Assembly: GCA_020746835.1 (NCBI GenBank)
Contig: JAGPNK010000008.1
Coordinates: 2,046,001-2,110,000, forward strand
DNA length: 64,000 nt
Origin: Stachybotrys elegans
Lineage: Eukaryota > Ascomycota > Sordariomycetes > Hypocreales > Stachybotryaceae
Direction of reading: 5' to 3'
The position numbers were made by a program, and so were the translations under genes. Shown here one piece after another: positions 47,572 to 58,650 of this stretch (position 1 is the stretch's first letter; every line of letters starts with the position of its first letter). The notes beneath the pieces are model-generated. The model searched no databases. It had not been told where the DNA came from and was given only the letters and a program-made list of their open reading frames with translations.

Positions 47572-49586
47572 CTAGCTAATGTCTACTATCCAATGACCCT
47601 GTTTATGATGAAGTTTACCATTGATTCCCCCATCAACTCGTTGCCGAAGCCCCGGGGTCACCCCTAGGTCATGTTTAGGACTGGGGCTGCTTGAATAATC
47701 TATAGCAAACAAAGTGGCAGCCTGGGAGCTTTTAACGACTTCGACACCTAGTTGTGAGGCCTGAATAATGACAGCAGCCAGAAAGGCAACCGTAAGTACA
47801 ATCTGGGCGGCCAGGAAGGCCAGCCATGGCCATCGAACCGTGATGAGGATAGTCTCAACTTGGGCCTCTACATGGCGGACTTCGCCACTCAGTCGCAACC
47901 TAGCAGCAGTCAGTAAATACTTTATGGCTCCAGGGGACGTAAGTCGTACTCATTTGTCATGGCTGTCGCAACAGCCTCTCCAAGCCTCTGGGTATTCTCC
48001 TGGATTACCCCTCTCCTATGCTCAGGGTCTGCGGTAAGTTTAATATCGTTCTGGAGCTTGTACATGATTTCAGTGTAGAGAACCGCGCTCTCGCCTTGGA
48101 CCGAGAATGAACTGCCGCTCAGGCTACGGCGAAAGTCGCGGCCGAGATCAAACATGATGTCCTGCGCTGTGAAATTCATGCTGCTGTCGGGTGTCTGCAG
48201 TATCACTCCCCCATCTAGAGTGCGACCGGCTACTTCTGTATGAGAGCGGGTATTTATGTGTGACCTGCCATTCTCTACGCTCATGCTGTATGTGTGGACG
48301 CAGAAATGCCACAGCATCTCGATAGCAAATAGGCAGTCCCTTGTCTCGAAGCAGCCCGCGTAGTGGTAGATGATGAAGAATTGGGAAAACGTTGCATTCA
48401 GGAGGTGCGGCTCGTCTGTGAAAGCGATGGTGCGCTCTTGAGGCTTGGAAGCAGGCGAGCTTATATTGGTGACTAAGAAGCGCTGGGGGCCGTCGACGTA
48501 ATCTGGAAAGCCTTCTGAGCTATCGTTTGTTCATAGATACGTCTGATTGGACAGCTCGGCAAGAGTAAACGGTGCATCGTCTTGTCCTTGTATGATGCTG
48601 AGGTGCTCCGTAACATCTTATAATGCCACGCATACACCCAGGTAGCGGCACTCGCCAGAGGTGCAGAAGGGTTCTGTCGGCTGTGGTGATAAGCTGCTGT
48701 TCGAAGTGCCCAGGATGGCCTGGTACGCAGCACGCCTGACGTTATTGTAGAAGCCTACAGTCAGGTCAGCTGTCAAGTGACGCAGCACGCCCAAAGAGCC
48801 TACCATCACGGTCTTCCTCCTCCAGAGATAATGGGGGCGCTGTCTCAAGCATCCTAGCATCAGCAGTTTGGTAGGGAACCGTGGCGAGGTGTGTAGTGTA
48901 ACTGATGGCAGACTGCGTAAAGGTTGATGTGGCAAGCCCCGTCACCAGCACCAGTGCTGCCGCCACGGCATAGATACTAATTTGCAGTGTAAGCGATCGG
49001 TTAATGTAACAGCAACGAAGACTCACTGGCCCTGAACTGTCACCACCATGCGCAGACTCCCCCACGGTCCACGACTCGCCTGGTCCAGGATTTCCAGGTC
49101 TTTGAGCGGCCGCTTCGCACTGGCCAGCCAATTCCATTTCATCTGAGAGATGCCTTCGCTGATGGGCACAACGGTTGCCGCTCGACAGACGGTTGCTAGG
49201 AGCGCAATGACAGTGTTGACGGTAAGACTTCCCGGCCAGTCGGGCAAAGGCTTGTTATTGCACCAAGCAAGGACAGTAATAATGGCAGCAAAGAGGAGAA
49301 AACTCGCAACACACTACAACATCTCAGGAAGCCACCGTCGCATCTTCTTTTGGCCGTCTTCTTTTTCTCCTGCCAAAACTGGTTCTTGTTCCACGCATAC
49401 AGATTCTTTGCTGGGAACATCACAGATCGCCGAGGCCGGCCGATAGTCTCCCTGCGCTGAAATGTCCGAGCCAGGCTCTCCGGTTGGCGACACAGGTGTG
49501 TATTCACCCCGATTCCGACCAGGCACTGGTTTCCGGGGTATTGCAATCTTTTTGCTCACGGCCGGGTCAGATCGTGATGGCTCCAT
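47572..49586 (-). pseudogene. DUF3176 transmembrane protein gene with three in-frame nonsense codons
   Basis: Exons 49586-49027, 48976-48804, 48754-47950 and 47899-47572 join into one frame of 621 codons. Family features: N-terminal disordered part, ASFLLFAAIITVLAWCNNKPLPDWPGSLTVN, PISEGISQMKWNWL, ASRGPWGSL, a second TM (IYAVAAALVLVTGLATS), CTSGECRYLGVC, and a C-terminal TM after ...VRWPWLAFLAAQIVLTVAFLAAVII. Three stops interrupt it: TAG 49316-49314, TAA 48620-48618, TGA 48533-48531. Each would be one C-to-T change from CAG, CAA or CGA. No frameshift is seen and all splice sites look intact, so decay is recent. An intron from 48656 to 48517 could skip the last two stops but would delete family-conserved sequence. 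Confidence 0.75.
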
Positions 49587-50573
49587 GGCTCTGGTGAGAT
49601 CAGAGCTGACCTGACGTCGCAAATGGACGGCTCAGCTGGATGGGAAGGAGGGAAAGCACATTAAGGTATTCCTAGATATTACTAGTTGTCTAGTAACAAT
49701 AGTATCCATTGTGATTGGGTGTATGTTGGGCGCAAGGCTGTAGGATTTGGGGGCGGCTGCAGGCTTATCATAGATTAGCCTATCCCTTTGAGTGTGATAA
49801 GGTGCAGACCATGTTACAGACAGGGTTTTTGACCAATAAAAATACAGAAAAAAATTGTAACTTTGGTGTGCTAAGAAATTAGGCTATGATAGAGGTCCCT
49901 GCATTCCTGGTAGGCACATAGAGCTACATCACATACATTATAGCCTTATAGGGATTGAAGTTACTTTGCGTACTGACCTAAATTGAGGGGTATATGGGTC
50001 GAATACATGGCCTGCACCTTATCACACTCAAAGGGATACTGCCCATACTTGTTGCCTTTGTAGGTCTAGTATGCCTTGTGCCAAGGCAAACGACAGTGGA
50101 TGGTTGGAATTCTTATCAGCGCAGATCGTATCCTCTGGCCGCATTCATCTTCCTCGATGTGTCAATGTTCTGCCATAATCCAGCTACAAGCTTGACTGCT
50201 TCCAGCGAGTAAAGCCATGAATCCTCCTTTGCCCCTTGCGGAATCATCCTCTTTCGGTGTCTTGAATATTACCGATTACGGCCCGGAGATCAAGTAAACA
50301 GAAAAGGGGCAGGGGTTGTTCAGCAATAATGCCACAACTTGATAAAGATACAAAATCGTGCCTGTAATAAACCTACCTCGGCCATGAGGACATTGGCGTG
50401 GTTTCAGCCAGTTTCTCCGAGAACCAATATCAAGGCAGTAACAGGGCAAGATGTAATATTGACCCAGCATGAGAAATAATGAACATTTCAGCCATGCCAA
50501 CCATGATAGCCCAAAGACAATATGTAAGAATTCTACCCCTACTGTACCGCAGTCTCTCATTGCTCTACACAGC
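49587..50573. other. Intergenic with MITE
   Basis: Upstream of the DUF3176 pseudogene and downstream of the dehydrogenase gene. It contains the MITE at 49783-50036; nothing else seen. Confidence 0.6.
49783..50036. mobile_element. Tc1/mariner-like MITE, copy B (254 bp)
   Basis: Left end TCCCTTTGAGTGTGATAAGG (continuing TGCAGACCATGT) is repeated in inverted orientation at the right end with one mismatch over about 32 bp. TA dinucleotides flank both ends (49781-49782 and 50037-50038), as for Tc1/mariner insertions. There is no ORF of note inside. Ends match those of the degenerate element at 16970-17209. Confidence 0.8.
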
Positions 50574-51914
50574 CTATTCCTCAATAATCTGCACAATGAC
50601 CTTTCCAACATGCTTCTGGTCCCATAAGTAGTCATATGCCTCGAGAGCATGTTCTAATTTGAAGAAGTTGGTATCCAAGACGGGATGGAGGTCATTCGCC
50701 TCAATAGCACGGTTCATTTCCTCGAACTGGCGTCTTGACCCAACAGCCACCCCGCGCACAGTGCCGCGGCCGACTGTTTCAAGAAATGTTGGCGCCTGGC
50801 TCATGTCTTCCCCGGCGGCAAACGAGGCTACCGAGCCTACCATGGAGATGATACCCATGGTCTTTAAAGCAGTGAGTGCCTATCAATGGTGCGTAGGTTA
50901 GCACATATTTTACCAACACAATATTTCACCTACTGAACCGAGCATACCTGTCTGGCTGATGCTGGCCCACCAACCTCAACAACGAGGTCGACTCCATCTT
51001 GGTTAGGCGTCAAGCGCTTGGCAAGCGTCCCCCAGTTAGGATTCTCCTTGTAGTTGAGCACGTAGTCCGCACCAAGCTCCTTGAGACGTTGGCCCTTCTC
51101 ATCTGACGACGTCGTCGCAATGACCTTGGCTCCAGCGGCTTTGGCAAACTTGTACAGCATTAGCTCCGAGATTACTTTTATGATGCCGGGGTTGAATACC
51201 ATGATGGCAAAGGTGCTGACACCGCCTGAGCCTTCGGTAAGAACCGTGTCTCCAGCTCTGACTGACCGGCCCTCATCTGGATAGAGAGCACTCCAGGCCG
51301 TCAGTGCAGCACACGGCAACGAGGCTGCCTCGGTCAGACTCAAGTTCGCCGGAACGCGCACAAGACCCTGCTCGTGGAACGCGCCATACTGTCGAAGTGT
51401 GCCGTCGACATAACCGCCCAGAGAGCTTCGGAGATAGCTGGCATCGAATGGTCCCGCGATATGATCCTGGTGAAATAATCCGGCCACTCGATCGCCGACT
51501 TGGAAGCGGCTCACGCGAGATCCAACGGCAGCAACGACACCAGCCCCGTCAGCCACGGGCACCAAGCCATCCCTGGTTGGAAAAGGATATTGGCCCTTGA
51601 GGCGTTGTTGTAAGAAACCGAGCGTCACTTAGAAGCGTGACTGGAATGAAAGATCGGGTCACGACCACCGGGGCCATGAAGTTGGAGCGTACCTTGGCAA
51701 TCAGGACGTCGCGGAAATTGAGCGAAGCAGCATGAACTGGTGTAAATTAATCGATCAGCCACAATGGAGATAGAAGGGCGTTAGAACTGCTCATACAGCG
51801 AACCAAGACCTCCCGGTCGCCAATGGACGGAACGGGAGCCTCCGGCTGGAACTCGAGGGAATCAATTTCGTTGGCCTTACGAACTACCCATTGTCTCTGC
51901 GTCTGAGGGGCCAT
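50574..51914 (-). CDS. Medium-chain dehydrogenase/reductase (zinc-free alcohol dehydrogenase / quinone oxidoreductase type)
   Basis: Exons 51914-51797, 51736-51693, 51595-51200, 51148-50948 and 50879-50574 give 354 residues. GroES-like part: LNFRDVLIAKGQYPFP, VPVADGAGVVAAVGSRVSRFQVGDRV, SLPCAALTAWSAL. The Rossmann part has EGSGGVSTFA-IMFAKAAGAKVIATTSSDEK, and DLVVEVGGPASARQ follows. The catalytic-zinc Cys of classical ADH is absent. The 51-bp intron at 51149-51199 has no stop in frame, so its retention would insert 17 residues in the cofactor-binding fold. Cytosolic NADP-linked reduction of enones or alcohol/aldehyde conversion is likely; the substrate is unknown. Confidence 0.9.
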
Positions 51915-52586
51915 GTTGGCGAATAACAGGTTAAGGCTTGATTGGGAGACTGATGAAGGTTGAAAAGAATGCTGTATCAAGTTCGAGATCGGGGTAGTTA
52001 ATATTATGTTGTGATTCCAATGCAACGCTGAAGCAACTGTATTGCTCAGCAAACCTATGATTAGCAAGTCAATTCAATGTACTAGCAAACCCCCCCAAGC
52101 TCATCTAGGTCCACAGTTTGTCTTCTCATCCCATCCAGCTGAGGCTATCGATATCCCCACACTTTGTCTTCTGACACATATTTGGGTAGTCGGTAAACCT
52201 CGAACTAGTAGTATTGCCTTTCTCGGTAACCCTGACCAGGGCCTTGAAGGGCAGTTTGCAACACAAGTATTGCCTTTCTAGGTAGTACATAAGAGCAGTA
52301 ATGCCTTTTCAAGTAATGGTGGCCCACCAAGGACTTCCCTAGCTCTCTATGAATTTAGGTTGAGTAATGAAGACATTATCAAAACAATCTATAAATGGTG
52401 GCTTATCAATTGACGCAGCCAGTCTTCAATCCAAGGGGGGTTCATTTGCGGGACGGACATCTCGCCCAATAAAACCCTCGAGGGTCTGATGTGACATCTG
52501 GGGAGCTTTTATTTAAAGTCCCATCCGTACCATCACTTCTAAGACTTCCACCTGATTCTCTATCCAACCGACTTCCACACATCAAA
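51915..52586. other. Intergenic, divergent promoter with short repeats
   Basis: Between the divergent dehydrogenase and SnoaL-like genes, which may share control. A 19-bp unit AGTATTGCCTTTCTMGGTA occurs at 52210-52228 and 52266-52284, with a diverged third copy at 52297-52315. Confidence 0.6.
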
Positions 52587-53036
52587 ATGATACCAGCTAC
52601 TTCGGATCACGAACTCATCCGCAATTGCATCGCACGCTATTGCATTGGCGTCGATCTCAAAGATTGGGAAATCTTCTCCAAAGCCTTCTCTGACGACGCC
52701 AAGGCAACCTTTCCCGGGCCCGGCGGCACTATACAAGGCATCACGGCCCTCAAAACGACGGTACAGGCCATGGTCGAGAGCTTCCAAACACAACATGCTT
52801 TGACCACGCAGCTCATCGAACTTACGGGCGAAACAACTGCCAACGCCACAACCTACTGCAGGACCGACATATTCGGCGTGGACGAGGACCAAAGCAAGAA
52901 TGTAACAAGCTGGGGCATGTACCAAGACAAGCTCGTCAAGGGCACGTACGACGGGCGAGAGGATTGGAGGATTGCTGAGCGAAACGCTATTTCTACGGCT
53001 CCTCTCAAGGGAGATTTGTCCTTGCTCTCGAAGTAG
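52587..53036 (+). CDS. SnoaL-like / NTF2-fold small protein
   Basis: Single exon, 149 residues. The pattern ELIRNCIARYCIGVDLKDWEIFSKAFSDDAKATFPG, then GITALKTTVQAMV...TQHALTTQLIELTGETTANATTYCRTDIFGV and ...YQDKLVKGTYDGREDWRIAERNA, fits the SnoaL_4 branch of the NTF2 fold. These are small enzymes (polyketide cyclase/isomerase/dehydratase-like) or binding proteins. The divergent neighbour is an oxidoreductase and the convergent neighbour a bZIP regulator, so a small metabolic cluster is conceivable but unproven. ATG at 52587 is preferred over the upstream in-frame Met because the fold starts there. Confidence 0.85.
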   Translation: MIPATSDHELIRNCIARYCIGVDLKDWEIFSKAFSDDAKATFPGPGGTIQGITALKTTVQAMVESFQTQHALTTQLIELTGETTANATTYCRTDIFGVDEDQSKNVTSWGMYQDKLVKGTYDGREDWRIAERNAISTAPLKGDLSLLSK

Positions 53037-53190
53037 CAGCTGGTGCATAGACATGTGATGGGCGGGATTCGTGTCAATTTTGAACTCGTAGACTTGAGAG
53101 AACGACTACAAAAATAATCGCGTTATGATGCTAGAAACAGTCACGCAGCAAGCGCAGGAATAGCAGGTTGAGATTGATGTCTATAGACTT

Positions 53191-54607
53191 TCAGGATATA
53201 TTGATAGAGCCCTGAATTGCCGCGTCCACGTCAGCTTTGCGAATCCCCGGCACAGGGCCAAGGCATGACGCATTTGCCGCGAGCAGATGCACGAGCTTGT
53301 CAAGATCGACAGTGACCCGGGTGAGTTTAGTAACGGCCTGAGCAGACTCATGGTTGATTTCTGACTGTAGAAGGCCAGATATAGCGGTTGGATGGAGTGG
53401 GCTGTTGCCAGAACGCAGCCTCTGTCCAGGCATCGGCAGACCGAAAACCGAGTAGTCTGCACCCTCATGGTTATCGAGATAATTCGGCAATGAGGCAGGG
53501 GGACCTTGCTCCTCTATGACGTTGAATTGAGAAGGGGTGTTGTCAAGAGTTTGACCGAATCCCCTTCCTCCCATAGCTGGTGATATGGCGAGATTTGGTA
53601 TGCTCTGATCCCTCTGAACGTTGGGCTGATACACGGTGTCGTCTGTAAGTATGGTGCTGTTGGAGACGGTGTCGCGTAGATAGATTCCTCGCTCCTCCAA
53701 GTACTCCTCTACATCCATGGCCTCGAGCCACTCTCCTTGTAGGGTCACACTGCTTGTGTCTAGCACCGTCCTTGTCTTGCCTTTTACCAGCTGCTGAATC
53801 CACGGAGCTGGCGCCCTGTACACGACATTCGTCCCGCCCTCCACCACGCGATACATTTGCGGCAGCGAGGGAGCGGAGTGCAGAGGATACTGAAAATCAG
53901 TCACCGCAGGAACGAGCATCGACAGGCCTTGCAGTGTATTGGCCATTAATGCGTCTTCGCCTAGCAATCGAAGGGGAAGAGTCAGGGCCGTGAATTCAAA
54001 GGCTGAGCGACTAGATAAGATAGACACCACACGCTCGAAACAAGCTCGAATGAGTCTTGCTGACAAGGGGATCCGGCTGGAAGTGTTCATCCGCAAAGAT
54101 ATGGTCGCAGATCCGGGGTCTACGGCAGTTGACCCTGGAGCAAGCGTATCAGCCGCTTGCTGATCAACGCCAAAGCCCTGTTCCTCTATTGCATGAGATA
54201 AGGGCAGGACCTTGTCCGTGGCAGATGCGATGGTAGCCATTTGCGTTACAGCATCGTTCAGATGAAAGAGAAGATTCGGCGAGTTTCGAATATTGGAGCT
54301 ATCGAGAATCCGCTGATGGAGTGCAGAAAAGGTTGCCAGTGCCTTGTCTAAAGCGCTGCTAAGCTTCTCGGCTCGAACCCTCTCGGATTCTTGCGCCTCT
54401 TGTTTCCTGGCACGGTACGATCTCTGTGCAAGACGCATCCGTTGCCTCTGCTTCTGTGGCAAGCCGTTATTAACTTGGTTCGGGGTGCTCAAACTATGTG
54501 GGTCGGGTGAGTCTTTTGGCATCCGCACTAACCTGGTTACTATCGACGGTATCTTGTCCATCACTGATAGGAGGTCGGCCAGGACGAGCTGGCTGTGAGT
54601 CCCCCAT
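53191..54607 (-). CDS. bZIP transcription factor (fungal, atypical basic region)
   Basis: Exons 54607-54533 and 54453-53191 (donor GTTAGT) give 445 residues. The basic region KQRQRMRLAQRSYRARKQEA is at about residues 26-45, with a short helical extension (LSSALDKALATFSALHQRIL). The usual invariant Asn of the bZIP basic region is replaced by Met, as in the fungal subgroup with xxRxAQRxYRxRK. The C-terminal two thirds resemble fungal bZIP/DUF3425-type regulators (RLIRACFERVVSILSSR, LPLRLLGEDALM, MDVEEYLEERGIYLRD). A nuclear regulator; its target genes are unknown. It runs towards the SnoaL-like gene, 154 bp apart. Confidence 0.82.
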
Positions 54608-55095
54608 TTCAGCCCACTGACTTGGGAGGGAATGCAGGGCCAAGGAGAAAGTTGCGCTGACCAAGTTGCGAGCGGTCAGGATGAGAGCAGCTGTCTGTAA
54701 TCAGCGTGACAAATTGTGGGGGCGTATGAGACAAGGGTTGGGCTTATGTTGGAGGGGTAAGCATGGGGAACATGGAAGATGCTGTACGGATGCCTAAGAG
54801 AAACAGCAGAGAAAAAGGGGGTGCGGTGCTAGCATAGAATGGCATACAAAAGCTAGATGAATATGACACAACAGAATCTATACCGAATTTATGACAATGC
54901 CCTTTCGGGTGGTGGAAACCAGGGGTTCCTTCAAAGCAGTCTACTGCCCTTGACATCTCTATCCAGCATCATCACCACTCGCTTAGGGTTATCCGCTTGC
55001 ACGGTAGCCTCATGTCTTCATCCATGTCCTTGATATATATCCCATTGAGCACAGAATCAGGAATAGTATTATGTAGATGAAGAACCGATAACTGC
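54608..55095. other. Intergenic
   Basis: 5' flank of the bZIP gene and 3' flank of the P-loop gene. No supportable feature. Confidence 0.5.
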
Positions 55096-55729
55096 CTACT
55101 TTAAGGGACCAATAGTTTCCCGCCATTTCTCGTGTATGAAGTTGATCCTCTCTGTAAGATCCTCCATTGTGCAAGGAACGATATGATAAGGCAGTTCATT
55201 ATGTTTGAGAACTTGAAGAAAGACATTGAAAAGCCCGATCCACTCATCTCGATTCTCCGGCGTCAGTCGGAACCCATCATTCAACAGCCAGTTGGAACCA
55301 GATTCACATACTATAATAACAGAGCCAGCCATTCTGTCTCAGTGTCTTCCAGGCTGACGTCGCCTGCAAGTCTTGTGTCGCTTCGGAACCCGCAAACATT
55401 TTGGCGTAGACTAGCGGGTCTAGGCCAGACCTGTCTGAGATGAACCAGCTAGACGTATGTAATGCTTCGTCCTCGGCCGTTGCTTGTGCTTGAAGGATTG
55501 TTGTTCGGACCATTAGACACTTCTCTTTTGAAGCAGTTATATCCCTAGCTGAGAAGTTGTTTTTAGTCATGGCCGATCTTGCAACCTCAGACACAAAGTT
55601 TGGTCTATCAAGTGAGGTGCCTGCCAGCCAGGCATCTACGTCGCTGCGCAGTCGAGTGACTATCGTAGTCTTGCCTGTACATTGAGGCCCAATCACGTAA
55701 ATATTTGGTAGAAGCTGTTTGTCCGACAT
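55096..55729 (-). pseudogene. AAA-type P-loop ATPase/kinase gene with an apparent +1 frameshift
   Basis: From MSDKQLLPNIYVIGPQCTGKTT (start 55729) the frame shows a Walker A (GPQCTGKT), VSEVARSAMTKNNFSARDIT and SDRSGLDPLVYAKMFAG, typical of the fungal AAA_28 P-loop family. It stops at 55304 after SAWKTLRQ. The missing half (MAGSVIIVCESGSNWLLNDGFRLTPENRDEW... to the stop at 55096) is in the next frame and overlaps it. Alignment of the two halves puts one extra base near 55332, in CAGAATGG. I found no intron that repairs this without removing conserved sequence. It could be a real frameshift, a sequencing error, or programmed shifting (least likely). Confidence 0.6.
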
Positions 55730-56909
55730 GCTGATCGTATATCCTTGGGCCTTGCGATGTTTGTGCGGGGCAATGATGAGGATGAGAAAGATAGATATGC
55801 ACATTGTGAGGTGAGATATGCAACGTTACCATGTCGTCCAGAGCGATATCTGCACCCAATAGGAACATGTGTTTATAAGCCTCATGGCTCATCTAATCAC
55901 CGTAGCATTTGTTGCATACAGTGCCCGAATTTCCTTCTGCCTCGTCGTCAGGCCTTCAAGTCTCAACGGGGGCGAACAGCATGAAGTGTTTCAGTACAAG
56001 TACCAACCCCTAATTAAATCATCAAGGCGAATCGCAATGGCAAAGGGCGTCATCACGTTCAATCACCTGCTGGTTCCAGTATTGCGTCAAGCAGGGCAAA
56101 CACAGTGCCGATGGCAAAGACGGTGGACTCTGTCATAGTAGAGATCTTGGTGGTTTTGTTTCCTATCTCGTGTGTGTGCTGCCACAAGAACCTCCAGGCT
56201 CACACTGATGCTAATACAAGCGTGTGGATTAACCACAATATCAAGTTCTTTCCCCACTAAGTCCCTGCATATCATTCCTTAATGGACACCGAATGCTATC
56301 AAGACCATGACAAATGACTATGGCAGAAGAGCCTCTAGATTCTCCTGCTTGGAACACATGAGCACAAAAAATCTTTGAACCCTTATTGAGTGGGGGAGCG
56401 ACATTCCGGTCTCTCATGGCCATCTCACCCAATATGGGACTAGTGGACATAAACAGGTCAAGGTGGGCTATCATAACCGCGAATCTCTGGAATGTTCTAC
56501 TCTCAATAGGCAACATTTTGTTCAAAGTCTTAGGCTTGACCTTGACCACGCCGATGGCCCTTTCCCTGAGAAGTTGTTTGCACAAGGCATGACGGTGAAG
56601 GAAAGGATATGTAACTCAAGCTAAGTTACAGCATAGCGCTATGCAAATATGCAGAAGTATTTGCTATAATGGACTACACATCCTGTTTGCATTGTGAGAA
56701 TATGTTGATGCCTAATCGGGAAACAATTCAACTGCCGGGAGACCTCCGCAAACTCCCCGTTGCCTCCAATCCCATTTCGGCTACTTCTAGCCAATGCCGT
56801 CTCCTTCGGAAACTCATGTTCGGGTCGCCCTTCACCTGCATAACGAGGCTTCGCCAGCGCCAAGCTCTGCCTTTCCACCTACAGATAGTTGACGAACACC
56901 TTGTTGCCT
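55730..56909. other. Intergenic
   Basis: About 1.2 kb between two minus-strand genes. Short ORFs on both strands lack domain or splice support. Nothing identified. Confidence 0.5.
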
Positions 56910-58650
56910 TTACCTCAGTTCCCTGGTCCGGGCCTCAGCCTCAGCAATCCACTTCCTCAAAGCAGTCTCATTTCTTGGCTTCAGGCTAATCTTGAAAGGT
57001 TTTGGGTCCATTGTCAGCGACGTGGGATTGCTTGTGCATTCAATCGGATCCATTATAGGTGCCTGCTTGGGATCCTTGCCGGGAGATATTTGGAAGGCCG
57101 TGATGAGACGGATGTAGGCGGTGAATAGCTCGCGGTTGGCGAGGTGTGAGCCAGCGCACATGCGTGATCCGGCACCGTAGGTATAATGTGGTGTACCCAA
57201 TTCTTTGTCGCCGATGAAGCGTTCAGGGATGAACTTCGTAGGCTCCTTAAAACGGGACTCATCGTAGTTAGCCGCGTATGTATTCTTTGCAGCACATGTT
57301 AGCCTGAGTTTCTTTGAAAGAAGCATCTCTATACCATAAAGAAAGTCGTCCCAGCAGGGATAATTGCGTTTTTGTATGGAATATCCTTGATGTTCGTGCG
57401 AGGGAGACAGATAGGGATAACAGTCCAGTAGCGGAGTGTCTCTTTGACGAGCGCGGTAATAAAAGGGACCTTCTCTTCAACGAGGCACTTCTCCCAAGCA
57501 TCACCATCAGGGTAGGCGTCGTTGATAGCTGCAAGGGCCTTTTCTTGGATTTCCTGACCGCCCTTAGTGGAGAGGTAGGCGAGGCCCATAATCAAGGTTC
57601 CCGGGACTGTATCAAGGCCAGCAGAGACCATGGTCAAGCAGATGGACTTGATTTCCGCTAGTAGTTCATATCAGTATATAGCTCTGCGCATCTCCTTCTC
57701 TTGCCAAAGGCACATACCTTCGTTCAATTTTGCTTCAGGATCTTTCAGAATGTTGCCCGTAATACAAGGCTTGTCTGTACCCTTGGCAATGTTGTCTTTC
57801 AAGTCATTGAGCAGGTCTGTGAGATATCTGTCTCTTCTTAGTCGATACTGCTCTGCTGAAGCATTCTGCTTACTCCAAATTCGCAGCAAGGGAACATAGT
57901 CTTGCCAATTGTTGCTCGTTGATCTAAAGTTGGAGATTTCTCGTTCCACATGTGTAATTTCATGTAATAGCTCGCTTTGAACATTACCATCAATACGAAA
58001 ACCGTAATTGAGTGTAAGTGAAGTGTTTAAAGCAAATCGTGCAAAGTACGGCGATGGATCGATGTCTCTTCCAGTGGTGCAGTCTTCGAGGAGCTCCTTA
58101 ATGCTGACCACTGACTCAAGATCAAGAATAGGCATATACGACTGGACAGCAGGGCGGTTCAAAGCTGTGGCAGCAGCCTTGCGGCGGTTCTTACAGGATT
58201 CATCCCAGGGTGATGTCCCAATCGTGAAGCCCTGAGAGGAGGAGACAACTTTGTGGAAAGTGTGGAACGTCGGACGGGAGATGAGGTCGGATTGATGCGT
58301 AATCCAGAAGTGGCGAACAGTGTCGTACGAATTTACAAAGATGACGCGCTGTAAGGGTGATCAGCAGATGGAAATACCGGCAACCAAAAGAGGAACGAGT
58401 GAAGGGATATGGCAAATACCTTATTACCAAGCCGTGTCTGAAACACAGGGCCGTATTTGGCTACCCATCGTTGGGCGACTCGGGCATGATCAGTACCAAG
58501 CTGGACGAGGTTTCCAAGGAGGGGTAGGCCGGAAACCTCGGGGAGATTTTTGATTCTGGGAATATCGGTGGCGTAGAGATATTTGACTAAGAGATAGAAA
58601 ACTACACCGTATACACCGTAGACAACTGGGTGAAGAGTGACAGTAGCCAT
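56910..58650 (-). CDS. Cytochrome P450, CYP504-like (phenylacetate / hydroxyphenylacetate hydroxylase type)
   Basis: Exons 58650-58420, 58348-57718, 57657-57335 and 57284-56910 give 519 residues. An N-terminal anchor (VYGVYGVVFYLLVKYLYAT) precedes EVSGLPLLGN. Motifs: I-helix MVSAGLDTVPGTLIMGLAYLS, K-helix ETLR, FIPERF, haem loop YTYGAGSRMCAG (Cys about 438). REISNFRSTSNNWQDYVPLLR and the I-helix wording are typical of CYP504, which hydroxylates phenylacetate or 3-hydroxyphenylacetate towards homogentisate. The acceptor of the last intron is a weak AAAG. No homogentisate-pathway gene is seen nearby. Confidence 0.88.

Noticed and set aside
50574..58650. Possible secondary-metabolite cluster (dehydrogenase, SnoaL-like, bZIP, P450)
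   Set aside because: No backbone synthase is present in the window, and the P450 looks like the catabolic CYP504 type. The grouping is noted but not claimed.
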